Source of the DNA: Verrucomicrobiota bacterium
GTDB taxonomy: Bacteria > Verrucomicrobiota > Verrucomicrobiia > Verrucomicrobiales > Akkermansiaceae
Length of the DNA stretch: 51,907 nt
Direction of reading: 5' to 3'
NCBI GenBank assembly: GCA_004294095.1
Contig: RDZR01000040.1
Coordinates: 1-51,907 of the forward strand
Shown: positions 44,199-51,907 of the stretch, piece by piece
Layout: each line of letters starts with the position of its first letter
Position numbering within the stretch: the stretch's first letter is position 1
Translations under genes and position numbers: made by a program
The notes under the pieces: model-generated
Seen by the model: only the letters and a program-made list of their open reading frames with translations
What the model was told of the DNA's origin: nothing
Databases searched by the model: none

Positions 44199-45335
44199 AT
44201 GACCGAAGATGTGGTTGAACTGTTGCAATCTCTAATCCGCATCCCCTCCGTGCATCCCGAGCACACCGCGGATGACACCATTTCTGGCGAACTCAATCTG
44301 GCACAGCATTTAGCACAACGCCTGCATGAGATGGGTGCTAACGTGGTGTTAGAAAATGTGCGGGAAAATCGGCCAAATTTAATTGCGAGATTCGCACCGC
44401 GTGATGGCCGCCCGAGGATTTTGTTAGGCCCGCACCTCGATACCGTTGGCATCGCAGGAATGACGATTGATCCATTCGCCGCCACCATCGATGACGGCAA
44501 AATTTGGGGCCGTGGCGCATGTGATACCAAAGGGCCAATGGCCGCGATGTTGTGGGCGCTGAACGCGCAACGCGAACGGCTCAAATCGCTGCCGGTGGCG
44601 ATCGACTTCGTCGCCTTCATCTCGGAAGAATCCGGCCAGTGGGGATCGAAGCATTTTATCCAACACCACGGCGTGGACTACCAATTTGCCGTGGTGGGCG
44701 AGCCGACGGCGATGCAAGTGGTGCATGTGACCAAAGGTTCGCTGTGGGCAACTCTGCGCGCGGAAGGAAAATCGGCGCATAGCTCACAGCCCGAGTTGGG
44801 AGAAAATGCCATCGTGCGCTTGATTGAAAGTTTGAGTCTGTTAGATCGTGAATTTTCTCAAGAAATCCGGCAATTTTCTCACGCGGTGCTCGGCTCGCCG
44901 ACGATGAATCTCGGCGTAATCCGCGGCGGATCGATGCCCAATATCGTGCCCAATTTCGCAGAGGCAGAAATGGACATGCGGGTGACTCCCTCGCTGGCCG
45001 CAGCGGGTGGCGGGCTTGCGCTGTTGAAGCAATTTATCCAACGCCATCAATTGCCGATCACCGTCGTGAAAGCTCATGAAAATTCTCCGATGGAGATTCC
45101 CGTGGATCATCCGATGATCGAGCGCCTGATTGCTTGCGCGGATTTTCCATGCAAAGCGGTGGGGGCGCCGTGGTTTTCAGATGCCGCTCACCTCAGTGCC
45201 GGCGGGGTGCCAAGCATTTGCATCGGCCCGGGCTCCATCGAGCAGGCTCACACCAAAGACGAGTGGATCTGCATCGAATCACTACGACAAGGAGCGAAGT
45301 ATTTCTCTGATTGGATTGATAGTTTTGAGAATTAA
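44199..45335 (+). CDS. M20 family metallopeptidase (ArgE/DapE-like)
   Basis: 378 residues. LLGPHLDTVGIAG with the first His and Asp, GRGACDTKGPMAAML with the bridging Asp, and ISEESGQWGSKHF with the catalytic Glu pair form the two-zinc site. C-terminal FSDAAHLSAGGVPSICIGPGS. The lid domain lies at about 180-290. Acetylornithine or succinyl-diaminopimelate deacylation is likely; the exact substrate cannot be set from sequence. It is 38 bases after the TIM-barrel gene. Confidence 0.87.
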   Translation: MTEDVVELLQSLIRIPSVHPEHTADDTISGELNLAQHLAQRLHEMGANVVLENVRENRPNLIARFAPRDGRPRILLGPHLDTVGIAGMTIDPFAATIDDGKIWGRGACDTKGPMAAMLWALNAQRERLKSLPVAIDFVAFISEESGQWGSKHFIQHHGVDYQFAVVGEPTAMQVVHVTKGSLWATLRAEGKSAHSSQPELGENAIVRLIESLSLLDREFSQEIRQFSHAVLGSPTMNLGVIRGGSMPNIVPNFAEAEMDMRVTPSLAAAGGGLALLKQFIQRHQLPITVVKAHENSPMEIPVDHPMIERLIACADFPCKAVGAPWFSDAAHLSAGGVPSICIGPGSIEQAHTKDEWICIESLRQGAKYFSDWIDSFEN

Positions 45336-45348
45336 ATCCGGCAGAGTC

Positions 45349-46470
45349 TTAGCTGCCAGATTCTTCTGGAGTCATCAGATCGTTTTGCTCGTTCGCGAGC
45401 TTGTCATTCCGCATGCGCCGCACGCCTTTGGCGGTTAGGATCAACAACCCTAACACCGCGAGTGGGATGAGTGCGTAAATAATCACACCATGCAGCGTGC
45501 TGAGCATCGGATTTTCTTTTGCTCCCATGATCAAATAAACCACGTAAATCACGTAGGAGAAAAAGAACAGACTGCCGACAAGGCGGCCTATTTCATAAGT
45601 GGCAAAGAACACTGGCAAACATACAGCCGCGACAGCGATCATGATCGGAATGTCAAAATTCATCGCGGCAAGAGACACTGAAATTCCGTTGGGCGAGACG
45701 ATCGATGAAACGCCCAAAACTGTTAGGATGTTAAAAATATTGCTACCGATGACGTTGCCCACTGCAATGTCGCGCTCGCCTTTGAAGGCGGCAACGATCG
45801 ATGTAGCAACTTCTGGAAGTGAAGTTCCAGCCGCGACGATGGTTAGCCCGATGATTAATTCATCAACTCCCACGAACCGAGCAATTTCCACCGCGCCGTC
45901 CACCAACCATTTTGATCCGAAAATGAGTGCGACCAAGCCGATGGCAATCCATCCGACATTTACGAACCATGGCGATTGTGGAGCTTGTTCCTCTTCATTC
46001 GCCGCAGCGAGTTTGGTTTCCTTGCGACTCTTTAACACCGAAAAAATCGTGTAAAAAATCGCCAACGAAAATAAGACGATCCCGTCTAGGAAGCTGATTT
46101 TTCCATCGAGGCAAATCAGGTAAATTAAAATGGAAGATCCAATCATCACCCACAAATCGAACTTCACCAATTGTTTATGCACAATGAGTGGGACCACCAC
46201 CGCGCATAGCCCGAGAATGACTAGCACATTGAAAATATTACTGCCCACCACATTTCCCAATGCCAAATCTGCCTGATTTTTATACGCCGAGCTGACGCTG
46301 ACCGCCAGCTCGGGAGCGCTTGTGCCGTAAGCAACCACGGTAAGGCCGATCACCAATGACGATATGCCACATTTCACCGCCAAACCTGAGGCCCCTCTGA
46401 CCAACCAATCCGCCCCCAAAACAAGAAGAACGAGACCCAACACTAAAAAAACAATCGTAAGCAGTGACAT
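45349..46470 (-). CDS. Calcium/sodium antiporter (CaCA, YrbG-like)
   Basis: 373 residues from MSLLTIVFLVLGLVLL at 46470; a longer frame to 46530 adds a weak N-terminus. Two inverted halves carry the alpha-repeats GTSAPELAVSVSS with GNVVGSNIFNVLVILG, and GTSLPEVATSIVA with GNVIGSNIFNILTVLG. These form the ion-binding sites of Na+/Ca2+ exchangers. Ten to eleven spans in total. It is longer than E. coli YrbG (325) owing to an extended loop (SRKETKLAAANEEEQ). Confidence 0.92.
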   Translation of the reverse strand: MSLLTIVFLVLGLVLLVLGADWLVRGASGLAVKCGISSLVIGLTVVAYGTSAPELAVSVSSAYKNQADLALGNVVGSNIFNVLVILGLCAVVVPLIVHKQLVKFDLWVMIGSSILIYLICLDGKISFLDGIVLFSLAIFYTIFSVLKSRKETKLAAANEEEQAPQSPWFVNVGWIAIGLVALIFGSKWLVDGAVEIARFVGVDELIIGLTIVAAGTSLPEVATSIVAAFKGERDIAVGNVIGSNIFNILTVLGVSSIVSPNGISVSLAAMNFDIPIMIAVAAVCLPVFFATYEIGRLVGSLFFFSYVIYVVYLIMGAKENPMLSTLHGVIIYALIPLAVLGLLILTAKGVRRMRNDKLANEQNDLMTPEESGS

Positions 46471-46596
46471 GTGATTTGTTTCTAAAGCGGATTGATGAAG
46501 ATCCAACTGGAAAAATTGTGATTTTTTCAATCACCAGTGAAAAAAATTTGTCAGAAGAATGCTTGCTGGCGAGGGGAAAAGCAATAGAGTGTTCAC

Positions 46597-47328
46597 ATGA
46601 TTAGTTCGATTCCCTATTGCGCTACAGACGCTTCTTGCCAACGCATTCACGATTTGCCGCTCAACGATCGCCCGCGTGAGAAGCTGGCGCAGTTGGGGCC
46701 AAGTGCGTTGTCGAACGAGGAATTGTTAGCCCTTTTCATCAGCACCGGCACCCGCGGAGCGAGTGCGATCGATCTCGGCAGGAACCTTTTGCGCAATCAC
46801 GGCTCGATGGCTGCGCTCGGGCGCTTGACGGTGGCGATGCTGGCTAAGGAAAAAGGCATTGGCCCGGCGAAAGCGAGCAAACTGAAAGCTGCTTTTGAGC
46901 TCGGCGCTCGCGTCGCCCGCGAGGAAAGTCAAAGCACGCTGTTAGAAACGCCCGAGCAAGTTTATGCCGCATTTGGCCCGCAGTTGGCTCATGAGTCACG
47001 CGAGCATGTGGTGGTGGCGGTAGTCGATACACGCTTGCGGCAAGTGGCGAGCGAAGTGATTTCCATCGGCACCATCAATCAAGCACTCACCCATCCGAGG
47101 GAAATTTTAAGGCCGGTGATTACGCGCAGCGCATATGGATTTATTTTACTGCACAATCACCCGACGGGAGATCCCACCCCAAGCAATGCCGATATTGAAA
47201 TGACCAAATCTCTCACCAAAGCCTCGCGCTTAATGCAGGTGGAATTGCTCGATCACGTCATCATCGGGCGGCCCAGTCATGGACGTAAGCCGTTTTTTTC
47301 ATTCCGCGAGGCCGGTTATTGTGTGTGA
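46597..47328 (+). CDS. radC: RadC-like JAB-domain protein (UPF0758)
   Basis: 243 residues. An N-terminal helix-hairpin-helix (LAKEKGIGPAKASKLKAAFELG) is followed by the JAB metalloprotease-like domain with HNHPTGDPTPSNAD and a preceding Glu. All zinc-binding residues are present. The family is often called DNA repair protein RadC, but the repair role has been questioned. The gene stands alone, with a 127-base gap to the antiporter on the other strand. Confidence 0.9.
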   Translation: MISSIPYCATDASCQRIHDLPLNDRPREKLAQLGPSALSNEELLALFISTGTRGASAIDLGRNLLRNHGSMAALGRLTVAMLAKEKGIGPAKASKLKAAFELGARVAREESQSTLLETPEQVYAAFGPQLAHESREHVVVAVVDTRLRQVASEVISIGTINQALTHPREILRPVITRSAYGFILLHNHPTGDPTPSNADIEMTKSLTKASRLMQVELLDHVIIGRPSHGRKPFFSFREAGYCV

Positions 47329-47377
47329 GTTGCTTTTTGAATGACGCTTGGCTAAGGTGCGCTAGCACGTTGCGCGC

Positions 47378-49858
47378 ATGTTTCATCTCCACCTCAAACA
47401 AAATCTTCGATCCATCGGGTTTTTGCTCATTTTGATCACCATCATGAGCAGCTGCGGCCTGCTCTGGTGGGTCAACCAAGTTGGCTTGCCTGAGCCATGG
47501 CGTGCTGCCATCGAAGCCGAGGCTGCCAAACAAGGCGTGCATCTAAAAATTGGGAGTTTGAGTTATTTCCCATTCCGCGGCGTGACGGCATCCGATGTGC
47601 TCTTTTTTGCAGACGAGGAGTGCGAAAGAGAGCTATCTCGCATTGAGCGACTGATTTTAAACTTCGATCAAACCAAGCTGGTGCGGGGTGAATTCATGAT
47701 CACCAAAGTGCAGTTGAGCGACGCGCGCGTGAGCATGCCGATCGATCCCGAGCGCCCCGATTCGGAAATGTTAGAAATGAAGCAAGTCAACGCACTTGTT
47801 TCAATGCCGGGCAACCGCCGCATGGAAGTGCACGATGCCAGCGGAGTCATCGCCGGCATCGAAGTGGAACTGAATGCACAAATGATGGGCTATCAGCAAA
47901 AAAGACCGCCAGCGGCAGACCGCTCACAAGACGGGCAGCGGCGGCGCATGGTTGCCAGCGTGATCAAAGAAATCAAAAAATGGCAGTTTGATGAAAACCA
48001 TCCACCGCGGATCAAGATCAACGTGCAAGGAGATTTGAATGATCGCACGAGCCTGCGTGCATCGGTTTCTCTCAAGGCAAATGGCATGAATCGCGGCGGC
48101 CACTCACTGCACGAATTGAAGGCCGATGCTGAGTTGCAGGGAAATTTACTGACTATCACATCCCTGCAAGCGCGTGATGCGCGTGGCAAGTTAAGCGGCG
48201 TGATGGACTACAACGGAGAGACTCGCGATGGCCGCGCAGAAATTTCATCCTCACTCGAGCTATCGAAGCTACTTTACGCGTGGTTTGGCTATCAAGCAGG
48301 AGCATGGTTTGCGAGCCGCGGCACCCAGCAATTTGATCTCGAAGCCTCATTTAAGTTAGATGAAAAAAATCGGCCTACGATCGAAGCCATCGGAAAAATC
48401 GATTGCAGTAAAGTAAGTTTAAAAGGCGTTTTATTTGATCGTATCTCAAGCTCAATCTCATGGCAAAATGAGAAGATTTTTCTCCGAGATTTGGTTCTTT
48501 CGCGCCACGATGGTGAGGCTCGTGCGAAACTATTGTCAGAAGGCAGCAAAGTCCGGCTCGCTCTGCACAGCACGCTGCCCACTGCGGTGTATGAACCCTT
48601 TTTTACGCATCAACCACTCGGCATCGTTTTACGAAGTTTTTCAGCACGCAAAGATGCCAGTGTGGATGTAACTTTAGATGGTAGCTTCAATCTCGCAGAT
48701 CGACATGATTGGTCATACAAGGGCCACGGGTTTGTTAAAAATGTCAATTACCATGGGGTGCCGGTAAACCACGCGAACTGCCAGTTTGCAGTCGATCATC
48801 ATCACTTGGATTTTTATGATGGCACGGTCATTTTTAATTACGACGATTATAGTATGAAACGCGCCTTCGATGGCCCGCGGGAGGCGACGGCCAAGGTGGG
48901 CAGAATCCGCTACGTGGCAGATCGTAAAATGGTGGAAGTGCGAGATGTGCACGGCGAGTTTTGGGCGGCGCCGATGGTGCGCTTGTTTGCCCCAAAAATT
49001 GCTGACTCTCTCGAAGTCTATCAATTTCATCGCCCCCCACAGTTAAGCGGCAGTGGCGATGTGGATGTGACTCCGCAGGGCCGCACGAATTTGAAAGTCG
49101 ATTTCAAATCACCAAACGCGGCAACTTATACATTTTTAGGCAAGCCCATCATCATGCAAAAGCCCGAGGCCAACGTCGAAATCAAAGGACCGCAAGTGAT
49201 TGTCAAAAACCTATCCTTCTCTGCTTTCGATGGCGATGTGAGTGGAGACTTTATCGCACAAGGCAATTCAAATCTAACAGCAAACTTGAAGTGGAGCGAG
49301 CTTCAATTTTTAAAAATTGCCAATACCTACGACTTCAAAACTCAGATAGGAGGTGAAATGACGGGGTATATCGATTTTATAATGAAGCCCGGCAGCGTCA
49401 GCAGCATGCAAGGCAATGGCCTGCTCGCGGTGCATTCGAGCGAGCTTTTCAGCGTTCCAATATTCGGCCCTATCACTCCCCTCTTGCGTGGAATCCTGGG
49501 TGATAAACGCGCCGGTTCAGAACGTGTGAAAGATGCCTATTTCAATTTTCAAATCAACCAAGGCATTGTGAGAACTGATGATTTCCGAGCAATGACGAGC
49601 TCATTGGTCTTTACTGGTGATGGGAGCTTGGATCTTTCTAACCAAATGTTAGATATGACGCTACGGATGAATACTCGTGGTTTGCTCGGTCTAATTACGC
49701 TTCCCCTGCGCCCGTTTTATGGAATTTTCCAATTTCGCGGCACCGGCCCGCTGCGCAAAACCGTATGGGAAAATGCGCCATTTACGCCACCCAATGAGCA
49801 GCAAAAGCAAGTTCTGCTAGATCCACCGAAGGCGAAAGTGATTGATGAGTCTGAGTAA
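47378..49858 (+). CDS. Large AsmA-like membrane-anchored protein
   Basis: 826 residues. One N-terminal span (IGFLLILITIMSSCGLLWWV) then a long beta-rich periplasmic region. Motifs in the C-terminal third (GNGLLAVHSSELFSVPIFGPITPLL, AYFNFQINQGIVRTDDF, FTGDGSLDLSNQMLDMTLRM) match the AsmA_2-type C-terminus found in proteins thought to move phospholipids between membranes. It extends from 47378 with no internal stops. Cargo is unknown. Confidence 0.82.
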   Translation: MFHLHLKQNLRSIGFLLILITIMSSCGLLWWVNQVGLPEPWRAAIEAEAAKQGVHLKIGSLSYFPFRGVTASDVLFFADEECERELSRIERLILNFDQTKLVRGEFMITKVQLSDARVSMPIDPERPDSEMLEMKQVNALVSMPGNRRMEVHDASGVIAGIEVELNAQMMGYQQKRPPAADRSQDGQRRRMVASVIKEIKKWQFDENHPPRIKINVQGDLNDRTSLRASVSLKANGMNRGGHSLHELKADAELQGNLLTITSLQARDARGKLSGVMDYNGETRDGRAEISSSLELSKLLYAWFGYQAGAWFASRGTQQFDLEASFKLDEKNRPTIEAIGKIDCSKVSLKGVLFDRISSSISWQNEKIFLRDLVLSRHDGEARAKLLSEGSKVRLALHSTLPTAVYEPFFTHQPLGIVLRSFSARKDASVDVTLDGSFNLADRHDWSYKGHGFVKNVNYHGVPVNHANCQFAVDHHHLDFYDGTVIFNYDDYSMKRAFDGPREATAKVGRIRYVADRKMVEVRDVHGEFWAAPMVRLFAPKIADSLEVYQFHRPPQLSGSGDVDVTPQGRTNLKVDFKSPNAATYTFLGKPIIMQKPEANVEIKGPQVIVKNLSFSAFDGDVSGDFIAQGNSNLTANLKWSELQFLKIANTYDFKTQIGGEMTGYIDFIMKPGSVSSMQGNGLLAVHSSELFSVPIFGPITPLLRGILGDKRAGSERVKDAYFNFQINQGIVRTDDFRAMTSSLVFTGDGSLDLSNQMLDMTLRMNTRGLLGLITLPLRPFYGIFQFRGTGPLRKTVWENAPFTPPNEQQKQVLLDPPKAKVIDESE

Positions 49859-49950
49859 TTCGGAGCGATTTCAAAGAATCAACAACTGTGGAGAGTTTTG
49901 CTTGAACTTCCGCCGTAAGCAGGTCATATCGCTCGCGCATTGATCTTTCA

Positions 49951-50038
49951 GGAGGGGTGGTAGAGTGGTCGATTGCGCCGGTCTTGAAAACCGGAGTCGG
50001 GAAACCGACCGTGGGTTCGAATCCCACCCCCTCCGCCA
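49951..50038 (+). tRNA. tRNA-Ser (anticodon TGA), CCA encoded
   Basis: Acceptor stem GGAGGGG (49951-49957) pairs with CCCCTCC ending at 50034; then discriminator G and CCA at 50036-50038. The anticodon loop CTTGAAA at 49983-49989 carries TGA at 49985-49987. A long variable arm (GTCGGGAAACCGAC) identifies a class II tRNA, and the T loop has GTTCGAAT. All stems fit. It lies between the AsmA-like gene and the SGNH hydrolase gene. Confidence 0.98.
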
Positions 50039-50238
50039 TGCAGCGAGCAAAATTCTCATGATTTGCAGACACACGGGACTCAAGCCGTGATAGTTAGAAT
50101 AAATAACCGACCTCAATAGAGAGGTGAAAAAAATTTTCTAACACGTTGCTAACACTATTAGCCGCGGGTAATTTGATATTTGGTAAAGATAATGAATCCT
50201 TATTATTTTACCAATTTCAATTAAAACCCTAAACTAAC

Positions 50239-51594
50239 ATGCAAGTATTTGCTTCAAAAAAATCACGATGCCTAATTGGCATCTTCATCGCGGCCTGCGC
50301 ATCCACAACGATGCACGCGCAGACCTATCGGATCCTGACTCTAGGCGATTCCATCACTGCTACGATTCAAGGAAATTATAACAGCTCCTATCAGAAAAAG
50401 CTGCGCGATGATCTCAGTGCGGCAGGGGTTAGCTTCAGCTTCGTTGGGCCGAACGGTTCGTCCCCGAATCAACACGGCGGCTTTTCCGGACAAGGGATCG
50501 ATAACGTGCGTGATCACTTGGTCTCAGACCTTAACGCCTCCTTCGGCTCCTCGCCGGCACCATCTGGGACCGTCAATGTGGTGTGCGTGATGTTAGGCAT
50601 TAACAACATGAACCACGGGCTCGGCATCTCAGGTTCGCAAGCAACGAATTTCCCGCCTAACAACGGATCTGGCACTGCGCAGGCGATTGCACCACAATTT
50701 GCAAATCCATCAAACGGCAGCCACTTGCGCGGCTTGGGTCTGAGCTGGGGTAGCTCACCACCGTATGATGTTTGGGTATTGGATCAAGTGACTCAACTGC
50801 TCGAGACCATCACCACGCACGGCAGCAAGCCACGCGTGATTGTTGGCTCAGTCCTCCCTGTCGGACTTGGAAATCCATCGTATCAAGCAAACACCAATAA
50901 CTGCGTTGAGCGCATCAAGGAACTCAATCAAATGTATATCGACACGGTGAGTGCTCAAGCCGCCAAAGGACGCAACATTCGATTTGTTGAGAATTTCAAT
51001 TCCGCAAATCGCTCCTATGGAGTTGGCACCGATTGGGGCACGAGCACACGCCAAACAGCTGATTGGGTCCATCCGGATAACAACTCGCCCATTTTAGCGA
51101 CCGTAGGCGCAAACTTTGCCACCGCCGTGCAAAACTCAAGTGTGACCAATGTCCCACTCATCAACGGAGGCTTTGAAGATACGCCATCGCAAAATCCAAA
51201 TGGATGGTCATCGTGGGCCAATAGTCCGGCAAATTACTCCGCAGATTTCAGCCAAGCATATTGGCCTCAAAGCGGATCTAACAATGGTGCGCACTGGAGT
51301 GGCGCCGGGCCATATCAAGTTTACACTTATCAGGCACTGACCTTGGACAATGGCAATTACCGCGCCAGCACATGGGCTGCCAGCGCAACGACCCAAACCG
51401 GATGCAACTTCAATGTGAAAGATTACGGCGGAGCCCAACGCAACGCCGCAATCAATACCACTTGGTATTCGCAGTTTACGATCAACAACATCCAAGTCAC
51501 TAACGGAGCGTTAACCATCGGCTTTTGGTCCAACGCCAATGCCGCCAACCAGTGGGCCGTCTTCGATGATGTCAAATTAGAGCGTGTGGATTAA
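50239..51594 (+). CDS. Secreted SGNH/GDSL hydrolase with C-terminal beta-sandwich domain
   Basis: 451 residues. A signal peptide ends near MHAQ (about residue 28). ILTLGDSIT (32-40) is block I with the catalytic Ser, VMLGINNMNHG is block III, and TADWVHPDNN carries the Asp/His of block V. Residues about 305-451 (INGGFEDTPSQNPNGWSSW) look like a carbohydrate-binding beta-sandwich. It is probably a secreted esterase acting on acetylated polysaccharide. A terminator follows at 51655. Confidence 0.87.
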   Translation: MQVFASKKSRCLIGIFIAACASTTMHAQTYRILTLGDSITATIQGNYNSSYQKKLRDDLSAAGVSFSFVGPNGSSPNQHGGFSGQGIDNVRDHLVSDLNASFGSSPAPSGTVNVVCVMLGINNMNHGLGISGSQATNFPPNNGSGTAQAIAPQFANPSNGSHLRGLGLSWGSSPPYDVWVLDQVTQLLETITTHGSKPRVIVGSVLPVGLGNPSYQANTNNCVERIKELNQMYIDTVSAQAAKGRNIRFVENFNSANRSYGVGTDWGTSTRQTADWVHPDNNSPILATVGANFATAVQNSSVTNVPLINGGFEDTPSQNPNGWSSWANSPANYSADFSQAYWPQSGSNNGAHWSGAGPYQVYTYQALTLDNGNYRASTWAASATTQTGCNFNVKDYGGAQRNAAINTTWYSQFTINNIQVTNGALTIGFWSNANAANQWAVFDDVKLERVD

Positions 51595-51654
51595 GTTCCT
51601 AAAGCTGCCTTGAGGAGAGAATCACTGGATTCTCTCGCACAGCACAGTGATCTA

Positions 51655-51690
51655 TCAGACGGTGAATGAATTTCGCCGTCTGATTTTTTA
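51655..51690 (+). terminator. Rho-independent terminator of the SGNH hydrolase gene
   Basis: TCAGACGG (51655-51662) pairs perfectly with CCGTCTGA (51676-51683) around a 13-base loop, and seven T follow. A weaker hairpin, GAGAGAATC...GATTCTCTC, lies just before (51615-51637). Confidence 0.85.
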
Positions 51691-51751
51691 TGCAAATCCA
51701 CAATCCCCGATGAAGGGCTAAACTCAACCGGATGAAATTACCCTGAATGTG

Positions 51752-51907
51752 TTAGACGCTTTCTAACAACCTATTGTAAACTTCCTCATAAGCCGCCATT
51801 ACGCCGCCCAAATCGCGGCGAAAGCGGTCTTTATCCATTTTTTCACCCGTGGTTAGATCCCACAAACGGCAGCCATCTGGGCTGATTTCATCCGCTAAGA
51901 CAATCTG
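51752..51907 (-). CDS. purC: SAICAR synthetase, C-terminal end (partial)
   Basis: The minus-strand frame runs from the window edge at 51907 to the stop at 51752-51754, 51 residues. [15 protein letters not shown], then [15 protein letters not shown] and [11 protein letters not shown], is the conserved C-terminus of PurC (phosphoribosylaminoimidazole-succinocarboxamide synthase), which joins aspartate to CAIR in purine synthesis. DEISPDSCRLWD is the family signature. The start lies outside the window. Confidence 0.93.
   Translation of the reverse strand, partial: QIVLADEISPDGCRLWDLTTGEKMDKDRFRRDLGGVMAAYEEVYNRLLESV

Noticed and set aside
49782-50072. Minus-strand ORF containing GVGFEPTVGFPTPVFKTGAI
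   Set aside because: It is the antisense translation of tRNA-Ser, a common false protein in databases.

Overview
The window looks like a chromosomal segment of a free-living, aerobic, Gram-negative-type bacterium with moderate GC. I infer Verrucomicrobiota or a close relative from the mix of housekeeping genes (DUF1460 hydrolase, PIN-TRAM membrane protein, AsmA-like protein, SurA/PpiD-like protein, CtaA/COX15). No marker gene fixes the taxonomy, so this is inference.

Layout. 1-300 holds the end of a vWA-like gene with a terminator behind it, followed by a lone UPF0175 antitoxin-like gene on the minus strand. 1323-13703 is a complete type I-G (formerly I-U) CRISPR-Cas locus: a small upstream ORF, cas7 (csb1), cas5-cas6 (csb2), cas3 (helicase then HD), cas8 (csb3), two accessory genes (a Fic protein and a HEAT/zinc-ribbon/PD-(D/E)XK-like nuclease), a cas4-cas1 fusion, cas2, a leader, and an array of 16 regular 36-bp repeats plus one degenerate end repeat. 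The rest is ordinary chromosome: pabC-like lyase, pepP, a sulfate-assimilation run cysJ-cysI-cysH-cysK, eutBC, a PIN-TRAM protein, pyrC, a photolyase, a PpiD-like protein, a COG0523 GTPase, icd, LMW phosphatase, rsmB, hscB-like, nadD, ctaA, a DUF1460 hydrolase, an M20 peptidase, a CaCA antiporter, radC, an AsmA-like protein, tRNA-Ser(TGA), a secreted SGNH hydrolase and the end of purC.

The most interesting element lies upstream of the cas genes. On the minus strand at 1104-1212 is a solitary degenerate repeat - 37-nt spacer - degenerate repeat. The left repeat keeps the 3' half of the array repeat (GGTCTCATTGAAG, 13 nt identical) and the right one keeps ATTTCC. The spacer length equals that of the array. 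The first 17 nt of this spacer match a site at 1260-1276 at 14 of 17 positions (mismatches at 6, 9 and 12). That site sits inside the presumed cas promoter (TTAATA-17-TATATT). This is the architecture of CreR/CreA-type guide RNAs, which direct Cascade to repress cas or toxin promoters. Such an element in a type I-G system, next to a Fic and a HEAT-nuclease gene inside the cas operon, is the candidate novel system here.

A second, genome-scale signal is the hexamer GTTAGA/TCTAAC. It is strongly over-represented from about 13.7 kb to the end, in coding and intergenic DNA, and almost absent from the cas genes. This marks the cas block as compositionally distinct and probably acquired.
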